DNA from: Burkholderiaceae bacterium
Lineage (GTDB): Bacteria > Pseudomonadota > Gammaproteobacteria > Burkholderiales > Burkholderiaceae
DNA: 64,000 nucleotides
Direction: 5' to 3'
NCBI GenBank assembly: GCA_021166835.1
Contig: JAJPEN010000062.1
Coordinates: 62,001 to 126,000, forward strand
Both the position numbers and the translations under genes were made by a program. The notes beneath the pieces are model-generated. The model searched no databases. It saw nothing but the letters and a program-made list of their open reading frames with translations, and had not been told where the DNA came from. Below, in pieces: positions 41,448-52,374 of this stretch. Numbering within the stretch: position 1 is the first letter of the stretch; each line of letters begins with the position of its first letter.

Positions 41448-42725
41448 TCACCTGCCCTCGAACAGATCCTGCGCCCGGCGGATCGCCGCCGCCAGCGCAT
41501 CGACGTCGGATTCGTCGTTGTACAGCGCCAGCGACGCCCGCGCGGTTCCGGGAATGCCGAAGCGCTTCATCAGCGGCATCGTGCAATGGTGGCCGGCGCG
41601 GATCGCCACGCCCTCGGTATCGAGGATGGTGCCGAGGTCGTGCGGATGGATGCCGTCAATCGTGAAGGACAGGATGCCGGCCTTGCCGGCAGCGGTTCCG
41701 ATCAACCGCAGCCCCGGGATGGCTTCGAGCGCGCGCGTCCCGTAGGCCAGCAGCGCGTGCTCGTGCGCCGCGACGCGGTCGATGCCGACCGAGCGCAGAT
41801 AGTCGATCGCGGCGCCGAGCGCCACGACGCCGGCGATGTTCGGCGTTCCCGCCTCGAAACGCTGCGGCGCGTCGGCCCAGGTGCTCGCCTCGAAGGACAC
41901 GGTGCGGATCATGTCGCCGCCGCCCTGCCACGGAGGCATCGCCTGCAACAGCTCGTGGCGGCCGTACAGCGCGCCGATGCCGGTGGGCCCGTACAGCTTG
42001 TGCCCCGAAAATGCGTAGAAGTCGCAGCCGATCGCCTGCACGTCGACCGCCGTGTGCGCGACCGCCTGCGCACCGTCGACCAGCACGACCGCGCCCACCG
42101 CGTGCGCGCGCTGCACGAGCCGCGCGACCGGATTGACGGTGCCGAGCGCGTTCGAGACGTGCGCGACGGCGACGAGCCGGGTGCGCGGCCCGAGCAGCGC
42201 GTCGAAGGCGTCGAGATCGAGCGCGCCCTCGTCGCCGATCGGCGCCACGCGCAGCACGGCGCCGGTCTGCGCGCACACGAGCTGCCACGGAACGATGTTG
42301 GAGTGGTGCTCCATCGTCGTGATCAGGATCTCGTCGCCCGCCTTCAGGTTCGTGCGCGCCCAGCTGTACGCGACCAGGTTGATCGCCTCGGTGGTGCCGC
42401 GCGTGAAGACGATCTCCTCGCTGCGCGCCGCGTTGAGCAGCGCGCGCACCCGCTCGCGCGATTCCTCGTACAGGTCGGTGGAATGCTGCGACAGCCAGTG
42501 CACGCCGCGATGGATGTTGGCGTTCGACTCGCGGTAGTAGCGCGCCTCGGCCTCGATCACCGCCTCGGGCTTCTGCGTGGTCGCGGCATTGTCGAGATAG
42601 ACGAGCCGCTTGCCGCGCACGGAGCGCGCGAGGATCGGGAAATCGGCCTTGCGCGCCGCCAGTCCGGCGGCCGATGCCTCGCCGGGCGCGCCCGCGCGCG
42701 CGCTTTCTTGCAGCACGACGCTCAT
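41448..42725 (-). CDS. sufS: Cysteine desulfurase SufS
   Basis: 425-aa PLP-dependent class V enzyme giving persulfide sulfur for cluster assembly. VYLDNAATTQKP near 40, TTEAINLVAYSWAR, MEHHSNIVPW, PLP Lys in FYAFSGHKLYGPTGIGALYG, and the catalytic Cys in RAGHHCTMPLMKRFG near 385. ATG at 42725 overlaps the sufD stop (ATGA). A Gly/Ala-rich N-terminal tail of about 25 residues is slightly longer than usual. Confidence 0.96.
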   Translation of the reverse strand: MSVVLQESARAGAPGEASAAGLAARKADFPILARSVRGKRLVYLDNAATTQKPEAVIEAEARYYRESNANIHRGVHWLSQHSTDLYEESRERVRALLNAARSEEIVFTRGTTEAINLVAYSWARTNLKAGDEILITTMEHHSNIVPWQLVCAQTGAVLRVAPIGDEGALDLDAFDALLGPRTRLVAVAHVSNALGTVNPVARLVQRAHAVGAVVLVDGAQAVAHTAVDVQAIGCDFYAFSGHKLYGPTGIGALYGRHELLQAMPPWQGGGDMIRTVSFEASTWADAPQRFEAGTPNIAGVVALGAAIDYLRSVGIDRVAAHEHALLAYGTRALEAIPGLRLIGTAAGKAGILSFTIDGIHPHDLGTILDTEGVAIRAGHHCTMPLMKRFGIPGTARASLALYNDESDVDALAAAIRRAQDLFEGR

Positions 42726-44062
42726 CCCAGTTCCTCCAGCGCCCGGGCGAGCGCGGCCCCTCCGGGCAGGCGGCCCAGGAGCGCCGAGCGCGCACGACGC
42801 TGCAGCGACGCGATGCCGATACGCGACAGCGACTCCGCAGCGAAGGCCCAGGTGAGCAGGTTGCGCGAGCGCTCCTCGTCGATGCCGCGCGAGCGCAGGT
42901 AGAACAGCGCCGATTCGTCGATGCGCCCGACGGTGGCGCCGTGCGCGCACTTGACGTCGTCGGCGTAGATCTCGAGCTCGGGTCGCGCGTCGGCCTCGGC
43001 CTGGCGCGACAGCAGCAGGTTGTCGGTGCGCTGGATCGCGTCGGTGCGCAGCGCGCCGGGGGCGACCACGATGCGGCCGGCGAACACGCCGCGGCCGGCT
43101 TCGTCGAGGATGCCCCGATAGAACTCGCGGCTCGTGCCGTGCGGCTCGGCGTGGTCGATCACCGTGTGATGGTCGACGTGACGCTTGCCGTCGACGTGAT
43201 ACAGGCCGTTGAGCAGCGTCTCGCAACCGGTGCCGTCGAAGCGCGTGACGATGTCGTTGCGCGCCAGGCGCGCGCCGAACGACAGCGAATGCGACGCGAA
43301 CATCGAGCCGCGCGCCTGCCGGGCCTCGATGCGCGCCAGGTGCACGGCGCGCTCGGAGTCCTGCTGGAACTTCAGGTGCGTGATGCGCGCATCGTCGGCA
43401 CAGTCGATGCGCGTGACGACGTTCGACAGCAGCGGTTCGTCGTGCACCTTCACGTGATGCTCGACGATCGTCGCCTGCGCGCCGGCCTCGGCAACGACGA
43501 GGTTGCGCACGTGGATCGCCGCCTGCGTCGTGAGGCCGACGAACACGAGATGGATCGGCTCCTCGACGACGACGCCGCGGCGCAGATGCACGAAGGCGCC
43601 GTCGGCGGCGAAGGCCGTGTTCAGCGCGGTGGGGCTGTAGCCGTCCTCGGCGGCCCCGAAGTGCGCCTCGGCGCGCTCGGGTGCCTCGTCGAGGATGCGC
43701 GCGAGCGAGGCGACTTCCGCCCCGGCGGGGAGCCGGCCCGGCGTCGACAGCGCCGGCGCGTGGCTGCCGTCGACGAACACCGACCAATGGCCGGCATCGC
43801 CCTCGCGCAACGCGTCGACGACGGCGCGCAGGCGCTCGGCCGCCTGCGGCTGGGCAGCGGCGGCCGGGGTGACGAAATTCTCCTGCTCGAGCGACAGCAG
43901 CGACGTATGCCGCCATGCATCGGAGCGGGCGCTCGGCCAGCCTTCGGCGACGAAGCGATCGAGCGCGCGCCGCCGGGTTTCGGCGAGCCAGGGCAGCGCG
44001 GCGCCGGCGAGCGACGGCGCGCGCTCGCGGAATGCCTCGGTCCAGGGCTGCGCGGCGCTCAT
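42722..44062 (-). CDS. sufD: Fe-S cluster assembly protein SufD
   Basis: 446 aa, beta-helix SufBD family. Characteristic text: ARSDAWRHTSLLSLEQENF at the N-terminus, HHTVIDHAEPHGTSREFYRGILDEAGRGVFAGRI and the C-terminal ELEIYADDVKCAHGATVGRIDESALFYLRSRGI. Forms the SufBCD scaffold with SufB and SufC. It overlaps sufC (44059) by 4 bases and sufS by 4 bases. Confidence 0.95.
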   Translation of the reverse strand: MSAAQPWTEAFRERAPSLAGAALPWLAETRRRALDRFVAEGWPSARSDAWRHTSLLSLEQENFVTPAAAAQPQAAERLRAVVDALREGDAGHWSVFVDGSHAPALSTPGRLPAGAEVASLARILDEAPERAEAHFGAAEDGYSPTALNTAFAADGAFVHLRRGVVVEEPIHLVFVGLTTQAAIHVRNLVVAEAGAQATIVEHHVKVHDEPLLSNVVTRIDCADDARITHLKFQQDSERAVHLARIEARQARGSMFASHSLSFGARLARNDIVTRFDGTGCETLLNGLYHVDGKRHVDHHTVIDHAEPHGTSREFYRGILDEAGRGVFAGRIVVAPGALRTDAIQRTDNLLLSRQAEADARPELEIYADDVKCAHGATVGRIDESALFYLRSRGIDEERSRNLLTWAFAAESLSRIGIASLQRRARSALLGRLPGGAALARALEELG

Positions 44063-44841
44063 CGCGCGCTCTCCGCGGCCGGCGCGGCGCCTTTCGCCGG
44101 CGCGCGCTCGATCCAGCCGTAGCCGCGTTCCTCGAGCTCGAGCGCCAGCTCGCGTCCGCCCGAGCGCACGATGCGGCCCTCGGCGAGCACGTGCACGAAA
44201 TCGGGAACGATGTATTCGAGCAGGCGCTGGTAGTGCGTGATGACGATCATCGCGCGCTCGGGCGAGCGCAGTCGGTTGATGCCGTCGGCGACGATGCGCA
44301 GCGCGTCGATGTCGAGCCCCGAGTCGGTTTCGTCGAGGATCGCCAGCTTCGGCTCGAGCAGCGACATCTGCAGCACTTCGTTGCGCTTCTTCTCGCCGCC
44401 CGAGAAACCTTCGTTCACCGACCGGTAGAGGAACTCCTCCTTCATCCCGACGGCCTTCATCTCGCCCTTGACCTTCGCGAGGAAGTCCATCGCGTCGAGT
44501 TCGGGCAGACCGCGGTGCCGGCGCACGCCGTTCACCGCCGCCTTCAGGAAATACGCGTTCGATACGCCCGGGATCTCGACCGGGTACTGGAACGCCAGGA
44601 AGATGCCCGAACGGGCGCGCTCTTCGATCGGCATCTGCAGCAGGTCCTGGCCCTGCCAGGTCACCGTGCCGCCGTCGACCGTGTAGCTTTCGCGCCCGGC
44701 GAGCACCTGCGACAGCGTGCTCTTGCCCGAGCCGTTCGGCCCCATGATCGCGTGCACTTCGCCCGCCTTCACCGACAGGTCGATGCCGCGCAGGATCTGC
44801 TTGCCATCGACCGAAGCCTTCAACTGACTGATTTCGAGCAT
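44059..44841 (-). CDS. sufC: Fe-S cluster assembly ATPase SufC
   Basis: 260-aa ABC-type ATPase. Walker A GPNGSGKSTLSQVL near 35, signature FSGGEKKRNEVLQM, Walker B LAILDETDSGLDIDALR, H-loop ITHYQRLLEYI. SufC powers the SufBCD scaffold. Lies 13 bases downstream of sufB. Length and motifs are standard. Confidence 0.96.
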   Translation of the reverse strand: MLEISQLKASVDGKQILRGIDLSVKAGEVHAIMGPNGSGKSTLSQVLAGRESYTVDGGTVTWQGQDLLQMPIEERARSGIFLAFQYPVEIPGVSNAYFLKAAVNGVRRHRGLPELDAMDFLAKVKGEMKAVGMKEEFLYRSVNEGFSGGEKKRNEVLQMSLLEPKLAILDETDSGLDIDALRIVADGINRLRSPERAMIVITHYQRLLEYIVPDFVHVLAEGRIVRSGGRELALELEERGYGWIERAPAKGAAPAAESAR

Positions 44842-44854
44842 CTCTCGACTCTCC

Positions 44855-46299
<1,445 letters not shown>

Positions 46300-46303
<4 letters not shown>

Positions 46304-46833
46304 GCGATGGTTTCCTCTCGGGGTTGCGCGGGTTGCGCGCCAGAGGCGCGCGACGCCCGCTTGCGCGCGCTCGCCGTCGTCGTGGCTGCCTTCGCCTTAG
46401 GCGCCTTCTCCGGCGGCTCGTCGAGCGGAACGACGAGCATCATGTCGGCGAGCGTGACGCTCTCCAGCGTGCGCCGCACGATGCGATTGATGCGCTGCCA
46501 GTTCGAGCGGATGCGGCAACTGCGCTCGAAGCCGCACAGCCCTGCCGAAGCGCTGCACTCGGTGAGGCCGAAGGGCTGGTCCTCCAGCGCGTCGACGATG
46601 TCGGCGACGCTGATCGACTCCGGCGAGCGGCTGAGCGAATAACCGCCGCGCAGCCCGCGAATGCTGCGCACGAGGTCGTGACGGCCCAGCGCCTTGAGCA
46701 CCTTGCTCACGGTGGGAACGCCGAGCCCGAGTTCCGCGGCGACGTCCGAAGCGCTGTGCAGCCGGTCGGGATGCGACGCCAGGTATGTCAGCGCGAGCGT
46801 TCCGTAGTCGGTGAGGCGGTTGATCCGGAGCAT
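46300..46833 (-). CDS. Rrf2-family Fe-S-dependent regulator of the SUF operon
   Basis: 177 aa. N-terminal winged helix ([56 protein letters not shown]) and cluster Cys93, Cys100 and Cys106, placed as in IscR/SufR-type sensors. A Lys/Ala-rich tail of about 35 residues is extra. It is the first gene of the suf operon and overlaps sufB, so it likely senses Fe-S status and autoregulates the operon. No Shine-Dalgarno sequence is obvious upstream; a hairpin lies in the predicted leader. Confidence 0.93.
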
Positions 46834-46852
46834 CGAATGAAAGCGTTCTGCG

Positions 46853-46869
46853 ACGAGGCGGCGCCTCGT
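46853..46869 (-). other. Hairpin in the predicted leader of the suf operon
   Basis: ACGAGGC (46853-46859) and GCCTCGT (46863-46869) form a 7-bp stem with a 3-base loop, about 20 bases before the regulator start codon. On the plus strand it is followed by TTTT, but no plus-strand gene ends here. Possible translational or processing element. Confidence 0.4.
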
Positions 46870-46891
46870 TTTCGCGTGTCCAACGACGCAA

Positions 46892-46921
46892 ACAGTACCA
46901 CTTCGGTCCTCTATATGTCAA
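46892..46921 (-). promoter_or_regulatory. Predicted suf operon promoter
   Basis: On the minus strand, consensus -35 TTGACA (46921-46916) and a weak -10 TACTGT (46897-46892) with an 18-base spacer. Transcript would start near 46885, about 50 bases before the regulator ATG. A weak -10 is compatible with regulation by the Rrf2 protein. Confidence 0.5.
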
Positions 46922-46962
46922 AGCTCCGCAACCGCTTTTTCTTGGTGCCAGGGCCGGCTTTC

Positions 46963-46976
46963 TTGATCCGAATCAA
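46963..46976. promoter_or_regulatory. FNR/ANR-type box upstream of the bzd operon
   Basis: TTGAT-CCGA-ATCAA is a perfect match to the FNR/ANR/AcpR consensus. Its centre (46969.5) is about 41 bases before the start point expected from the -10-like GACAAT at 46998-47003, the position for a class II activator. In Azoarcus the FNR homologue AcpR activates the benzoyl-CoA reductase operon this way, so anaerobic activation of bzdN is predicted. Confidence 0.85.
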
Positions 46977-47009
46977 GGGCTCCAGAAGTGGCTGCGAGAC
47001 AATTTCGGC

Positions 47010-47025
47010 ATTCCGGTACCGGAAT
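47010..47025. promoter_or_regulatory. 16-bp perfect palindrome at the predicted bzd transcription start
   Basis: ATTCCGGTACCGGAAT reads the same on both strands. It covers about +1 to +16 of the transcript predicted from the FNR box, and ends 26 bases before the bzdN ATG. Position suits a repressor operator; the cognate repressor is unknown and no BzdR-type (XRE plus shikimate kinase) gene is in the window. Confidence 0.65.
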
Positions 47026-47051
47026 ACCAAATTCAGCCGATGGAGGCGCAA

Positions 47052-48239
47052 ATGACCGACCAGGCCAAGCCGGCCCCGACCGACTCCGAGCAGCGTCTCG
47101 GCGACATCTTCGAGCACTGCAACAACCTGCGGCTCGGTCCGATGCCGTCGATCGAATCGCTTCCCGAGGGCTATACGGGAACTTTCGGCCACTTCCCCGT
47201 CTATTTCCCCGAAGAGATCGTCCACGCCGCGGGGCTCATCCCGGTGAGCGTACTGGGCGGCGGAAACAAGCTCGAGCTCAAGCACGCCGACGCCCACATG
47301 GGCTCGTTCATCTGCTCGATCTGCCGCTCCACCACGGAGCTGGGGCTGAATGGCTCGCTCGACGGACTGACCGGTTTCGTCACGCATCCGATCTGCGACG
47401 CCGCCAAGCACCTGGGCGGCATCTGGTCGCGCAACTTCCCCGACAAGCTCGGCCAGATCCTGTACCTGCCGCAAAACCCGAACACGCCCGGGTCGGTACG
47501 CTACACGAGCTCCGAATACCAGCGGCTGCGCAGCGACGTCGAGAAGAAGATCGGCCGCACCATCACGGACGATGCCATCTGGCGCAGCATCCGCATCTAC
47601 AACCGCAACCGCGCGCTGCTGCGCGAGTTGTACGCCCTGCGCTGCGAGGAGCCGTGGAAGGTCAGCACCAGCGAGCTGTACCTGCTGATGCGCGCGCGCA
47701 CGCGCATGCCCGCCGAGCAGCACAACGTCCTGCTCGAGGAGTCGCTCGGGCTGCTGCGCGCGCGCAAGCGCGCCGCGCAGGACAAGCCGCGCGTCGTCTT
47801 CGTCGGCGGCTTCTGCGAGCAGCCGCCGCTCGAGATGCTCGAAGCGCTCGACGACACCTGCTACGTCGTCGACGACGACCTGCTGATCGGCCTGCGCTGG
47901 ATCACCTCCGACGTGCCCGAAACCGGCGACCCGGTGTGGGCGCTGGCCGAGAGCTTCATCGACCGTTCGGCGGCCAGCCCCGTGCAGCACGACGAGCGCA
48001 AGACGAAGGCGGGCTACCTGATGGACATGATCAAGGGCAGCCGCGCCGACGCCGCCGTCGTCACCGCCGCCAAGTTCTGCGAACCGGGCCTCGACGAACA
48101 GGTCACCTGGTCGAAGCACCTCGACAAGGTCGGCGTGCAGCACCTCGTCCTCGAGTTCGAGGAAAAGATGACGTCGTTCGAACAGATGTCGATGCAGCTG
48201 GAAACCTTCGCCGAATCGCTTCTGTTCCAGATCGCCTGA
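47052..48239 (+). CDS. bzdN: Benzoyl-CoA reductase subunit (BzdN/BcrC type)
   Basis: 395 aa. HgdB/BcrBC-family subunit of the active-site half of ATP-dependent benzoyl-CoA reductase, which reduces benzoyl-CoA to a cyclic diene with ferredoxin and ATP. Text includes [54 protein letters not shown] and a C-terminal KFCEPGL, with Cys residues for [4Fe-4S] ligation. The ATG at 47052 has GGAGG upstream; an in-frame ATG four codons earlier overlaps that ribosome site. Gene sizes and order N-O-P-Q-M match the Azoarcus-type (Bzd) rather than the Thauera-type enzyme. Confidence 0.92.
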   Translation: MTDQAKPAPTDSEQRLGDIFEHCNNLRLGPMPSIESLPEGYTGTFGHFPVYFPEEIVHAAGLIPVSVLGGGNKLELKHADAHMGSFICSICRSTTELGLNGSLDGLTGFVTHPICDAAKHLGGIWSRNFPDKLGQILYLPQNPNTPGSVRYTSSEYQRLRSDVEKKIGRTITDDAIWRSIRIYNRNRALLRELYALRCEEPWKVSTSELYLLMRARTRMPAEQHNVLLEESLGLLRARKRAAQDKPRVVFVGGFCEQPPLEMLEALDDTCYVVDDDLLIGLRWITSDVPETGDPVWALAESFIDRSAASPVQHDERKTKAGYLMDMIKGSRADAAVVTAAKFCEPGLDEQVTWSKHLDKVGVQHLVLEFEEKMTSFEQMSMQLETFAESLLFQIA

Positions 48240-48254
48240 CCGGAGACTGCAACC

Positions 48255-49607
48255 ATGACCACAGCAACCGTCGAAAAGACCGCAGCCCCTGCCGAAGGCG
48301 GCGAATTCAACGCGCACCTGGAAGGGCAGAAGCTCTTCAAGGACTGGTACGCCGGCCTGGAAGGCGCCAACCAGCGAGGCGAGCACGTGGCGAACGTGTT
48401 CGTGATGGGCAACGCCGTCGAGATCCTGCGTGCCTTCGATTTCCGGCTCGTGTTCCCCGAGATCACCTCGCTGCAGATGGGCGTGCGCAAGGTCTCGGAG
48501 GACTACCTGCGCGAGTCCGAAGACTACGGCTATTCGCCCGACGTCTGCTCGTACGTGAAGGCCGACGTCGGCCTGATCCTGCGCGAGCACAAGCACCCGG
48601 CCGGCACGATCCCGAAGGCCGACATCGCGATCACGTCGAACATGTGCAGCACGTTCATCAAGTGGGGCGAGATCTGGGAGCACATGCTGAACACGCCGAC
48701 CTTCACGCTCGACCTGCCCGGCCAGCGCTCGGCGAACTGGACGGTTCGTCCGGGCGACGCGCAGCACATGGCCGACGCGCAATGGGTCGAGGCGCAGTTC
48801 CGCGACCTGATCGAGCGCTGCGAGAAGATCACCGGCAAGAAGTTCGACATGGACAAGCTCGCCGAGATCGAGGACAACGTCAACAAGACGGTCGGGCACT
48901 GGAACAACGTCATGGCGCTGAACCGCGTCTGCCCGGCGCCGTACAACGCGATGCTCGACGGCCTCACCTACATCGGCATCATGAACATCTACCGCGGCAC
49001 GCCCGAGGGGACCGAGTTCATGCGCCGGCTCGAGGAGTCGCTGCGCGCCAAGGTCGCCCGCGGCGAGGGTCGCGTGGCCGAGGAGCGCTACCGCCTGCTG
49101 TTCTCGGGCACGCCCTGCTACGTGTCGATGCGCCGGCTGATCGAGCTGTTCGAAACCTGGGGCGGCGTCTTCGCGTACTCCGACTACCTCACCTTCGCCG
49201 CCGGCGGGATGGACGCGGCCGAGATTCGCTACGACACCTCGCGTCCGCTCGAGAGCCTGGCCGAGGTCACCGCGCTCGCCGCGCAGCGCGGATTGTCGAA
49301 CCAGTTCTTCTCGCACGAGCGCCTGGCGCAGCAGATCAAGGACTACGACGTCGACGGCATCGTCTTCCACGGCATCAAGAGCTGCCGCTTCGTCTCGTCG
49401 GGAATGGCCGACACGCGCAACTACCTGAACGAGCGCCTGCGGCTGCCGAGCCTGTACATCGAATCGGACCTGATCGACCCGCGCTACTGGTCGGACGCGC
49501 AGATCAAGAACCGCGTCGACGCGTTCTTCGAGTCGTTGCAGAACCGCGGCGGCGCCGCACCCGGCACGACCAAATCCAACGCCCACACTCTCGGGAGCCA
49601 GGCATGA
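48255..49607 (+). CDS. bzdO: Benzoyl-CoA reductase subunit (BzdO/BcrB type)
   Basis: 450 aa, the larger HgdB-like subunit that pairs with BzdN to bind benzoyl-CoA and the bridging cluster. Text: [66 protein letters not shown], and C-terminal [24 protein letters not shown], with conserved Cys. It starts 15 bases after bzdN and overlaps bzdP by ATGA. BzdO proteins are about 450 aa, so the length fits. Confidence 0.93.
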   Translation: MTTATVEKTAAPAEGGEFNAHLEGQKLFKDWYAGLEGANQRGEHVANVFVMGNAVEILRAFDFRLVFPEITSLQMGVRKVSEDYLRESEDYGYSPDVCSYVKADVGLILREHKHPAGTIPKADIAITSNMCSTFIKWGEIWEHMLNTPTFTLDLPGQRSANWTVRPGDAQHMADAQWVEAQFRDLIERCEKITGKKFDMDKLAEIEDNVNKTVGHWNNVMALNRVCPAPYNAMLDGLTYIGIMNIYRGTPEGTEFMRRLEESLRAKVARGEGRVAEERYRLLFSGTPCYVSMRRLIELFETWGGVFAYSDYLTFAAGGMDAAEIRYDTSRPLESLAEVTALAAQRGLSNQFFSHERLAQQIKDYDVDGIVFHGIKSCRFVSSGMADTRNYLNERLRLPSLYIESDLIDPRYWSDAQIKNRVDAFFESLQNRGGAAPGTTKSNAHTLGSQA

Positions 49608-50410
49608 AATACGTTGGCGGAGTCGACGTCGGGTCGACGCAGACCAAGGCCGTGATCATCGACGAGACCGGCAAGGTCGTCGGCCGCGCCCTGGTCGACA
49701 TGGAAACCAGCATGATCACCGTCGCCGAAGACGCGTTCAAGGCGGCGCTGGACAACGCGGGAATCGAACAGTCGAAGGTCGTCCGCATCGCCGGCACCGG
49801 CTACGGACGGTACAACGTCACGTTCGGCCACGAGCAGGTCACCGAAATCACCTGCCACGCGAAGGGCGCCGTCTCGCTCTTTCCGAACACCCGCACGGTG
49901 ATCGACATCGGCGGGCAGGACACGAAGGCGATCGCGGTGAAGCCGGACGGACAGGTCGACGACTTCACGATGAACGACAAGTGCGCGGCCGGCACCGGCC
50001 GCTTCCTCGGGGCGGCGTCGTACGCGCTCGAACTGCCGCTGTCGGAGCTCGGCACGCTGGCGCTGCGCTCGAAGAACCCGGTGCGCATCACAACGACCTG
50101 CACGGTGTTCGCCGAGTCGGAAATCATCAGCCACCTGGCCAAGGGGATCCTCCCCGAGGACGTGCTGATGGGCGTGCACCAGGCGATCACCTCGCGCTGC
50201 GTCTCGCTGGCGCGGCGCGTCGGGATCAACCCGGAAGTGACCTTCACCGGCGGCGTGAGCCGCAACCAGGCGATGGTCAAGCTGATCGAGGACGCCATCG
50301 GGACCAAGCTCAACGTGAGCCCCGAGGCCCACTTCTGCGGCGCGCTGGGCGCAGCGCTTTTCGCGCGCGACCACGCATTCGGACTCACCGCCGAGCCGGC
50401 GGTCGCCTGA
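49604..50410 (+). CDS. bzdP: Benzoyl-CoA reductase ATPase subunit (BzdP, BadF/BcrA-type)
   Basis: 268-aa activator subunit of the BadF/HgdC ASKHA family. [21 protein letters not shown] at the start, [48 protein letters not shown] (cluster Cys) and [19 protein letters not shown] (second Cys), then [12 protein letters not shown]. With BzdQ it holds a bridging [4Fe-4S] cluster and hydrolyses ATP to drive electron transfer. The ~270-aa size is Azoarcus-like; Thauera BcrA is much longer. Confidence 0.94.
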   Translation: MKYVGGVDVGSTQTKAVIIDETGKVVGRALVDMETSMITVAEDAFKAALDNAGIEQSKVVRIAGTGYGRYNVTFGHEQVTEITCHAKGAVSLFPNTRTVIDIGGQDTKAIAVKPDGQVDDFTMNDKCAAGTGRFLGAASYALELPLSELGTLALRSKNPVRITTTCTVFAESEIISHLAKGILPEDVLMGVHQAITSRCVSLARRVGINPEVTFTGGVSRNQAMVKLIEDAIGTKLNVSPEAHFCGALGAALFARDHAFGLTAEPAVA

Positions 50411-50420
50411 GGAGAAAGAC

Positions 50421-51455
50421 ATGATCAACACCGTCGGCATCGACATCGGCTCGACCTACACGAAGGCGATCTGCCTGGACGGCGATCGAAAGGTCGTCGG
50501 CATGGCCGTGCGCAAGACCGGCTTCAAGCTGGCCGTCGCCGCGCAGGCCGTCTTCGACGACCTGCTGAAGGAGTGCAAGCTCGACCGCTCCGAGATCACC
50601 TACGTCAGCTCGACCGGATACGGACGCTACGTCGTCGACTTCCGCCACGCGCAGGTCACCGAACTCACCGCCCACGCGCAGGCGGCCACGCAACTGTTCC
50701 CCGATACGCGCACGATCCTCGACATCGGCGGCCAGGACATCAAGGCGATCAAGGTCGACGCCGAAGGGCGCGTCAAGGCGTTCCGGCTGAACGACAAGTG
50801 CGCCGCCGGCACCGGCGCGTTCCTCGAGAAAACCGCGCGCTACCTCGGCCTGACCACCGAGGATATCGGCCCCTACGCCAAGCGCTCCACGTCGCCGAAG
50901 GCGATCAGCAGCGTATGCGCGGTGTTCGCCGAATCGGAGGTCATCAACCACCTGGCCAACGGCATTCCGGCCGAGGACATCATGATGGGGGCGATGGTCT
51001 CGCTGGGCGGCCGCGCCATCCAGTTGATGCGCCGAGTCGGCCTCGAGCCGGGCTACATGCTCACCGGCGGCATGACGCGCAACATCGCGATGATCGACGC
51101 GCTGCAAAGCGCACTCGGTGCGCGCTTCCACGTCGCACCCGACGGCCTCGGCCAGCTGAACGGCGCCTACGGTGCCGCGTACCTGGGCCTGCGTCGCGTC
51201 GAGAAGCTGCGCGCCGAAGGCAAGCCGATTCCGCCCACCGCGGCCGAACTCGGCGGCGAAGAGAAGAAGCCCGCGCGCCGCTGGTCCGCGATGGCGCTCA
51301 CCGACACGCGTTACGAGCTGCCCGGCGACGCCGGAGACATCGGCGAATGCCCGGTCGTCACCACCGAGACGAACCTCGGCAAGACCCCTGCACACCGGAT
51401 CAGTGCCGCCGAGGTCAAGGCCGAAGCGCAGAAGGCCGTTCCGGCGGCCGGTTGA
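50421..51455 (+). CDS. bzdQ: Benzoyl-CoA reductase ATPase subunit (BzdQ, BcrD-type)
   Basis: 344 aa, second BadF/HgdC-type ATPase. [73 protein letters not shown] and SSVCAVFAESEVINHLANG give the ATPase and cluster sites. A C-terminal extension of about 75 residues (after GAYGAAYLGLRRVEKL) is rich in Glu, Lys and Ala and longer than in bzdP. Starts 11 bases after the bzdP stop. Confidence 0.94.
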   Translation: MINTVGIDIGSTYTKAICLDGDRKVVGMAVRKTGFKLAVAAQAVFDDLLKECKLDRSEITYVSSTGYGRYVVDFRHAQVTELTAHAQAATQLFPDTRTILDIGGQDIKAIKVDAEGRVKAFRLNDKCAAGTGAFLEKTARYLGLTTEDIGPYAKRSTSPKAISSVCAVFAESEVINHLANGIPAEDIMMGAMVSLGGRAIQLMRRVGLEPGYMLTGGMTRNIAMIDALQSALGARFHVAPDGLGQLNGAYGAAYLGLRRVEKLRAEGKPIPPTAAELGGEEKKPARRWSAMALTDTRYELPGDAGDIGECPVVTTETNLGKTPAHRISAAEVKAEAQKAVPAAG

Positions 51456-51474
51456 ACCCAGGAGGGAAAGCGCG

Positions 51475-51804
51475 ATGACACACGTCGTTACCGAAGCCTG
51501 CATCAACTGCCGGCACACCGACTGCGTCGAAACCTGTCCGGTGGACGCGTTCCACGCGGGGCCGAACTTCCTCGTCATCGACCCCGAAGTCTGCATCGAC
51601 TGCGCGGCATGCGTCCCGGCATGCCCGGTCGAGGCCATCTACATCGACGGCGACGTGCCGGGCTCGATGCACGCCTACGTGGCGCTAAACGCCGAACTGG
51701 CGCAGGTGTGGCCGGAGATCACGCGAAAGGAAGACGCAATGCCCGACGCGGAGCACTGGGCAACGGTCACCGACAAGCGCGCGGAACTGAAAGAAGCAGC
51801 CTGA
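51475..51804 (+). CDS. bzdM: Ferredoxin, 2[4Fe-4S]-type (BzdM)
   Basis: 109 aa. Cluster motifs CINCRHTDCVETCPVDAF and CIDCAACVPACPVEAI, then an extended C-terminal tail of about 45 residues (AYVALNAELAQVWPEITRKED...). In Azoarcus the ferredoxin gene bzdM directly follows bzdQ and supplies electrons to the reductase; the same order is seen here. The ATG at 51475 has GGAGGG upstream. Confidence 0.92.
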   Translation: MTHVVTEACINCRHTDCVETCPVDAFHAGPNFLVIDPEVCIDCAACVPACPVEAIYIDGDVPGSMHAYVALNAELAQVWPEITRKEDAMPDAEHWATVTDKRAELKEAA

Positions 51805-51822
51805 AAATTGCGGAGTAACCCA

Positions 51823-52266
51823 ATGGAAACGATCAACGACTACATGATGGGCGACCATCGCGTTTGCGATGCGATCTTCGAACGCGCCGATCGCGCGGCA
51901 GAGAAAGGCGACTTCGCCGAACTCGAGCGCGAGGCAACCGACTTCCTTCGCCGGATCGCCGCGCATATCGAGATGGAGGAGCGCCTGCTCTTCCCCGCTT
52001 TCGAAGAGCGCACCGGCATGGGCGCCGGGGGCCCGACCGCGACGATGAAGGACGAACATCGCTCGATGGAAGGCCTGTTCGAACAGATGCGCGACGCGAT
52101 CGGCGCGCGCAACGCCGCGGCCTACCGGGCCGCCTCTGCCCAGGTGATGGAGATCCTCGTCCCGCACAACCAGAAGGAAGAGCAGATGATGTATCCGATG
52201 CTCGACTCGGCGCTGGGCGACGAGGCAGCGGCGCTGCTCGGGGAAGTCAAGGCGATGGCTGTTTGA
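51823..52266 (+). CDS. Hemerythrin HHE-domain protein
   Basis: 147 aa, four-helix hemerythrin-like protein. Iron ligands are visible: the His in MGDHRVCDAIF, HIEMEERLLFPAF, DEHRSMEGLF and PHNQKEEQMMYPML. Such proteins bind oxygen or NO, or store iron. It follows bzdM by 18 bases with a GGAG site, so it is probably part of the bzd transcript and may protect the oxygen-sensitive reductase (inference). Confidence 0.9.
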   Translation: METINDYMMGDHRVCDAIFERADRAAEKGDFAELEREATDFLRRIAAHIEMEERLLFPAFEERTGMGAGGPTATMKDEHRSMEGLFEQMRDAIGARNAAAYRAASAQVMEILVPHNQKEEQMMYPMLDSALGDEAAALLGEVKAMAV

Positions 52267-52275
52267 TCAGGCGTT

Positions 52276-52335
52276 GAAGGGTCAAGGGTGCAGGGGCAAG
52301 GGGGAAAAGGCGCAGCATCTCGGGGCTGACCCTTC
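52276..52335. repeat. Nine-base inverted repeat with a purine-rich loop
   Basis: GAAGGGTCA (52276-52284) and TGACCCTTC (52327-52335) are complementary across a 42-base spacer that is mostly G and A. It lies just after the hemerythrin stop and before the dehydrogenase gene, so it could end the bzd transcript or be a remnant repeat. The long loop makes the terminator reading weak. Confidence 0.4.
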
Positions 52336-52374
52336 CCGTTACGCGCTTCGCACGCGGCCGCGAGGGAACCGATC

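Noticed and set aside
46911..49586. Minus-strand open frame of 891 codons opposite bzdN and bzdO
   Set aside because: It would run through the FNR box and promoter region and has no domain; bzdN and bzdO are unambiguous on the plus strand.
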